Shown: piece by piece, positions 58,054 through 60,992 of the stretch
Layout: every line of letters begins with the position of its first letter
How positions within the stretch are numbered: the first letter of the stretch is position 1
NCBI GenBank assembly: GCA_036265005.1
Contig: DATAPW010000042.1
Span: forward strand, 1-60,992
Source: JAMXLO01 sp036265005
GTDB taxonomy: Bacteria; Pseudomonadota; Alphaproteobacteria; Acetobacterales; Acetobacteraceae
Reading direction: 5' to 3'
Length of the DNA: 60,992 nucleotides
Position numbers and translations under genes: made by a program
Notes under the pieces: model-generated
The model's input: the letters and a program-made list of their open reading frames with translations, nothing else
What the model was told of the DNA's origin: nothing
Databases searched by the model: none

Positions 58054-60225
58054 TCACTCCGCCGTCGCCTCCTTATCGGTCTTCGCCGGTGGCAGCGCCG
58101 GCATCGGGTGGCTGCGCGGCACCGGCGGTGCCGGCACCCATGGCCGTGCTCCGCGATATGCGCGGTCGGTGACAATGCGGGCATGGTGCCGATCCAACCA
58201 GATCGCCGTCGCGCCGTAGCGCCAGACAGTGAAGCGATCCACCAGCGCCGGCCATGGGCGCTGGCACAGGCCGCGGGCCGGTTCCGCTGACACGATGACG
58301 GACGCCTCGAGGCAACCGTCGGGATGCGCCGCGCCGCGCACCAGCAGGGCAGCCTTCGCGCCGGCTACCGGCCGCAGCAGGCAGGCATCCTTGCGACACA
58401 CGACACCGCCATCGGCCACGCTGCTGTCGGTCGGCATCGCCTGCGAGGTGCCGGCGGCCCAGAATTGCAGCCACGCGTCACGCGTAAACTTCGACGCTCC
58501 CGAGGCCTGCTGCAGGTATACGGTGTCCTGCAGGTGCACCGCGATCAGTCGCGCATCGGACGACACCAGCAGGTCGGGTGGCCGCTCGAGCAATGGCGAC
58601 AGCAGGCCGAGTACGATCACCGCCACGCCGATCAGCCGTAACCGGCTCCGCCACAGGCCGAGCCAGGCAATCCCGAGCGCCGTCACTGCCAGCCCCCAGG
58701 GCGGACTGTGCGGCACATCGAACGTCGCCGCGGGCCATGCCGCCGTGGTGCGCGCAACCCACAGAACGGCCTCGGCGCCCCACTTCATCGGGACCCATGC
58801 CATCCAATCCAGCCCGACAGGCATCAGCGCCAGCGCGATCAGTCCTGCTGGCATCACCCACAGCGCGGTCAGCGGCACCGCCACCATGTTCGCCACCACG
58901 AAATAGACCTGGATGCGGCCGAAATGGTACGCACCGAACGGCGCCGACGCGGTGCCGGCGAGCGCGCTGGTCAGCGCCAGCGCCGCCAGGTGGGACGTGA
59001 AGCGCCGTGGCCAGCTGCCATTGCCATGCAGCGATCGCAGCGCGGGCCGCAGCACTTCGTAGCCGGCAATCAGCGCCAGCACGGCGGACAGGCTCATCTG
59101 CAGGGACACGCCCGGCAATTCCTGCGGCGACAGGATCATCAGCACCGTCGCGGCGAGCGCGAGGCCGCGCAGCGAGATCGCCCGGCGGCCGGCGACAACC
59201 GCCACCGTGTACAGGCAGGCCATCGCGAAGCTGCGCACGATCGGCACGTGCATGCCGGTCAGCACCATGTAGCAGCAGCCGCCAAACAGCGCGGTCAGCG
59301 CGGCAAGCTGCTTGGTCGGCCAATGCAGACTGGCGTACTCCGACGCGGCGAATGCCGGCCTGGAGAACGCCAGCACCCAACCCATGACAATGCCGATATG
59401 CAGCCCGGCCACGGCGAGCAGGTGGGCGAGGCCCGAGGCGCGAAACGCGTCATGGTCGGCGGGCGGGATTCCCGCGGTCACGCCGGTGAGCAGGGTGATG
59501 GACACTGCCCCCGCCGCACCCGGCACCGATGCGGAAATGTGCCGCGCGATCACCTCCCGCAACCGCTGCACCAGGCGCAGCGGCCGCCCCGGCATCGCCT
59601 CGGTGACGCGCTCGATTGGTCCCAGCGCGTAACCGGAACCACCCTGGCCGCTGAACCAGGCATCGCGCTGCAGATCCCAGGCACCGGGATAGGCCGGCGG
59701 CGCCGGAGGGCGCAGCATCGCCCGGACACGGACCGTGTCGCCGGTGGCGATTTCCTGCTGATCGCCCCGCCGCAACCGCACCCGCAGCCAGCGGGTCAGT
59801 TTCGCCGTGCCGTCGAGTTCCGCCGCTTCCAATGTGATGCGGCGGCCCTCGGGCAGCGCTTCGGCACTACGGACAATGCCGACCACAATCGTCGCGTGGG
59901 TCGGCATGGTCTCGACCGGCGGCGCGCGGGCGGTGGCGAACTGTGCGGCAGTGAAGCCGATACCAGCGGCGGCCAGCGCGATCATGGCGGCGCGAGGCAC
60001 AGCAAGCCACCGGAGCAGGAACGCACCGGCCACCGCCGGCAGTGCCTCGGCCGGCCCCAGCCAGAGCGGCGGTTCGACGCGCAACGCGAAGTAGCAAAGG
60101 ATGCCGACACCCATGAACACCGGCAGCCAGAGTGCGAAGCGACCACGCTCAGCCGCCTGCCATGCTTCCAGCCATGCGGCCGGCCGCCACTCAGGTCGGT
60201 TCCAGGCGAACACCAAGTGCTGCAC
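58054..60225 (-). CDS. comEC: ComEC/Rec2 competence membrane protein
   Basis: 723 residues from a GTG at 60225 with no visible ribosome site. An N-terminal DUF4131-type segment with three or so helices and a soluble OB-like part (DTVRVRAMLRPPAPPAYPGAWDLQRDAWF) leads into the Competence domain: FRASGLAHLLAVAGLHIGIVMG, LTGMHVPIVRSFAMACLYTVA, LSPQELPGVSLQMSLSAVLALIAGYE. It forms the DNA-uptake channel. The C-terminal part lacks the HxHxDH motif of the metallo-beta-lactamase domain seen in Bacillus; DRHHARIVTDRAYRGARPW near the end is the alphaproteobacterial replacement. Divergent from gltX. Confidence 0.93.
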   Translation of the reverse strand: MQHLVFAWNRPEWRPAAWLEAWQAAERGRFALWLPVFMGVGILCYFALRVEPPLWLGPAEALPAVAGAFLLRWLAVPRAAMIALAAAGIGFTAAQFATARAPPVETMPTHATIVVGIVRSAEALPEGRRITLEAAELDGTAKLTRWLRVRLRRGDQQEIATGDTVRVRAMLRPPAPPAYPGAWDLQRDAWFSGQGGSGYALGPIERVTEAMPGRPLRLVQRLREVIARHISASVPGAAGAVSITLLTGVTAGIPPADHDAFRASGLAHLLAVAGLHIGIVMGWVLAFSRPAFAASEYASLHWPTKQLAALTALFGGCCYMVLTGMHVPIVRSFAMACLYTVAVVAGRRAISLRGLALAATVLMILSPQELPGVSLQMSLSAVLALIAGYEVLRPALRSLHGNGSWPRRFTSHLAALALTSALAGTASAPFGAYHFGRIQVYFVVANMVAVPLTALWVMPAGLIALALMPVGLDWMAWVPMKWGAEAVLWVARTTAAWPAATFDVPHSPPWGLAVTALGIAWLGLWRSRLRLIGVAVIVLGLLSPLLERPPDLLVSSDARLIAVHLQDTVYLQQASGASKFTRDAWLQFWAAGTSQAMPTDSSVADGGVVCRKDACLLRPVAGAKAALLVRGAAHPDGCLEASVIVSAEPARGLCQRPWPALVDRFTVWRYGATAIWLDRHHARIVTDRAYRGARPWVPAPPVPRSHPMPALPPAKTDKEATAE

Positions 60226-60286
60226 GCACCGGAGGTTACCGGATGCCGCCTCTACAGCCGGTGAAGACGCGTGCTACATCATTGGC

Positions 60287-60992
60287 ATGACCGTCCGTGC
60301 CCGCTTCGCTCCCAGTCCGACCGGCCTGCTGCACATCGGCAGTGCCCACACGGCGTTATTCAACTACCTGTTCGCCCGCCACCATGGCGGCGAGTACCTG
60401 CTCCGCATCGAGGACACCGATCGCGAGCGGAGCACTGAGGCAGCAACCAAGGCGATCCTTGATGGCCTGGAGTGGCTCGGGATCTCGCCCGACCAGCCGC
60501 CGGTGTTCCAGTCCACAAGAATGGCGCGCCACGCCGAGGTGGCGCGGCAGATGCTGGCCTCCGGCCATGCCTATAACTGCTACTGCACGGCTGAGGAACT
60601 GCGGCAGATGCGCGAGCAGGCGGTCGCCGAGGGGCGGTCGCCGCGTTACGACGGACGCTGGCGGGACCGCGATCCGGCCGAAGCCCCGCCAGGCATCGCG
60701 CCCGCCATCCGGCTGAAGGCGCCGCGCGACGGCGACACCGTGGTGGACGACCTGGTGCAAGGCACCGTGCGCGTCGGCAACGCCGAACTGGATGACATGA
60801 TCATCCTGCGCAGCGACGGCACGCCGACCTACAACCACTCGGTCGTCGTCGATGACCACGACATGGACATCACCCATGTCATCCGCGGTGATGACCATCT
60901 GACCAACACGTTCCGCCAGGTGCAGATCTATCAGGCGATGGGGTGGCCGACACCGCGCTTCGCGCACATCCCGCTGATCCACGGGGCGGACG
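60287..60992 (+). CDS. gltX: Glutamyl-tRNA synthetase (5' part, continues beyond the window)
   Basis: 235 residues are present. The class I HIGH motif is in RFAPSPTGLLHIGSAHTALFNYLFARHHGG, followed by LLRIEDTDRERS, AYNCYCTAEEL, and YNHSVVVDDHDMDITHVIRGDDHLTNTFRQVQIYQAMGW. All are standard GluRS. The KMSKS loop and anticodon-binding domain would lie past the right edge. It charges tRNA-Glu. A GATGGCCTGGAGWLG-type region is conserved, so I cannot tell GltX1 from GltX2 here. Confidence 0.95.
   Translation, partial: MTVRARFAPSPTGLLHIGSAHTALFNYLFARHHGGEYLLRIEDTDRERSTEAATKAILDGLEWLGISPDQPPVFQSTRMARHAEVARQMLASGHAYNCYCTAEELRQMREQAVAEGRSPRYDGRWRDRDPAEAPPGIAPAIRLKAPRDGDTVVDDLVQGTVRVGNAELDDMIILRSDGTPTYNHSVVVDDHDMDITHVIRGDDHLTNTFRQVQIYQAMGWPTPRFAHIPLIHGAD

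Overview
The window is GC-rich DNA (roughly two thirds G+C by eye) from an alphaproteobacterium, most likely a Rhodospirillales/Acetobacteraceae-type organism. Three things point there: the gltX / comEC / lexA / moeA neighbourhood at the right end, a LexA box of the alphaproteobacterial GAAC-N7-GAAC type in front of lexA, and a FixL-FixJ-FixK oxygen-sensing set with TTGA-N6-TCAA boxes. Some 60 intact genes and several broken ones are visible, mostly chromosomal housekeeping and accessory metabolism. I see no tRNA or rRNA gene, CRISPR array or complete prophage.

Layout. 1-2.4 kb is a decaying edge: the tail of an IS630-type transposase, a small protein made of two copies of one domain, and frameshifted remains of a methyltransferase and an ion channel. 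2.6-12.9 kb holds a lytic transglycosylase lipoprotein, a thioesterase/crotonase divergent pair, a CbpA-CbpM chaperone pair, thrB-rnhA, a PAS-GGDEF-hemerythrin protein and a B12-binding radical SAM protein. 13-21.5 kb has Nudix-pdxY, an orphan peptide-binding protein, tag with an M20 amidohydrolase, and a tightly overlapping luciferase-like monooxygenase / metallo-beta-lactamase / racemase operon facing an AhpD-like gene. 21.8-25.6 kb is the hypoxia cluster: fixK divergent from fixJ, a stand-alone receiver, a haem-PAS fixL, then two small unknown genes, with FNR/FixK boxes before the receiver gene and the first small gene. 26-33 kb has cysK, three more luciferase-like monooxygenases, a YciI protein and a 3-hydroxyisobutyrate dehydrogenase-like enzyme. 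33-40 kb has a sulfotransferase/EthD operon, an OmpR-type regulator, a LVIVD / SPFH / NfeD / SnoaL-like run and an orphan BrnA-like antitoxin. 40-49 kb holds a solitary EF-G gene, a DUF1800-DUF1501 pair, an M20 carbamoylase-like enzyme, a GT87-like membrane protein and a YfcC-type transporter broken by one extra A. 49-55 kb has a secreted Gly/Trp/His- and Tyr/Pro-rich protein, two DNA glycosylases, creatininase- and ketopantoate-reductase-like genes, moeA and lexA. 55.4-58 kb is a visibly lower-GC scar with a tiny coupled gene pair, an SGNH-like envelope protein and a group II intron reverse-transcriptase remnant. comEC and the start of gltX close the window.

Themes. Oxygen and redox sensing recurs (FixLJK, a hemerythrin cyclase, four flavin-type monooxygenases). 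Base and DNA repair genes (tag, alkA-like, MUG-like, lexA) are scattered across the window. Between genes, especially convergent ones, lie long imperfect palindromes of several families (GTCATTGCGAGG, GTCACCCTCGCGAAGG, ATGGCCGGGC, GATGAACACGGATGAACA) that probably act as terminators as well as REP-like repeats.
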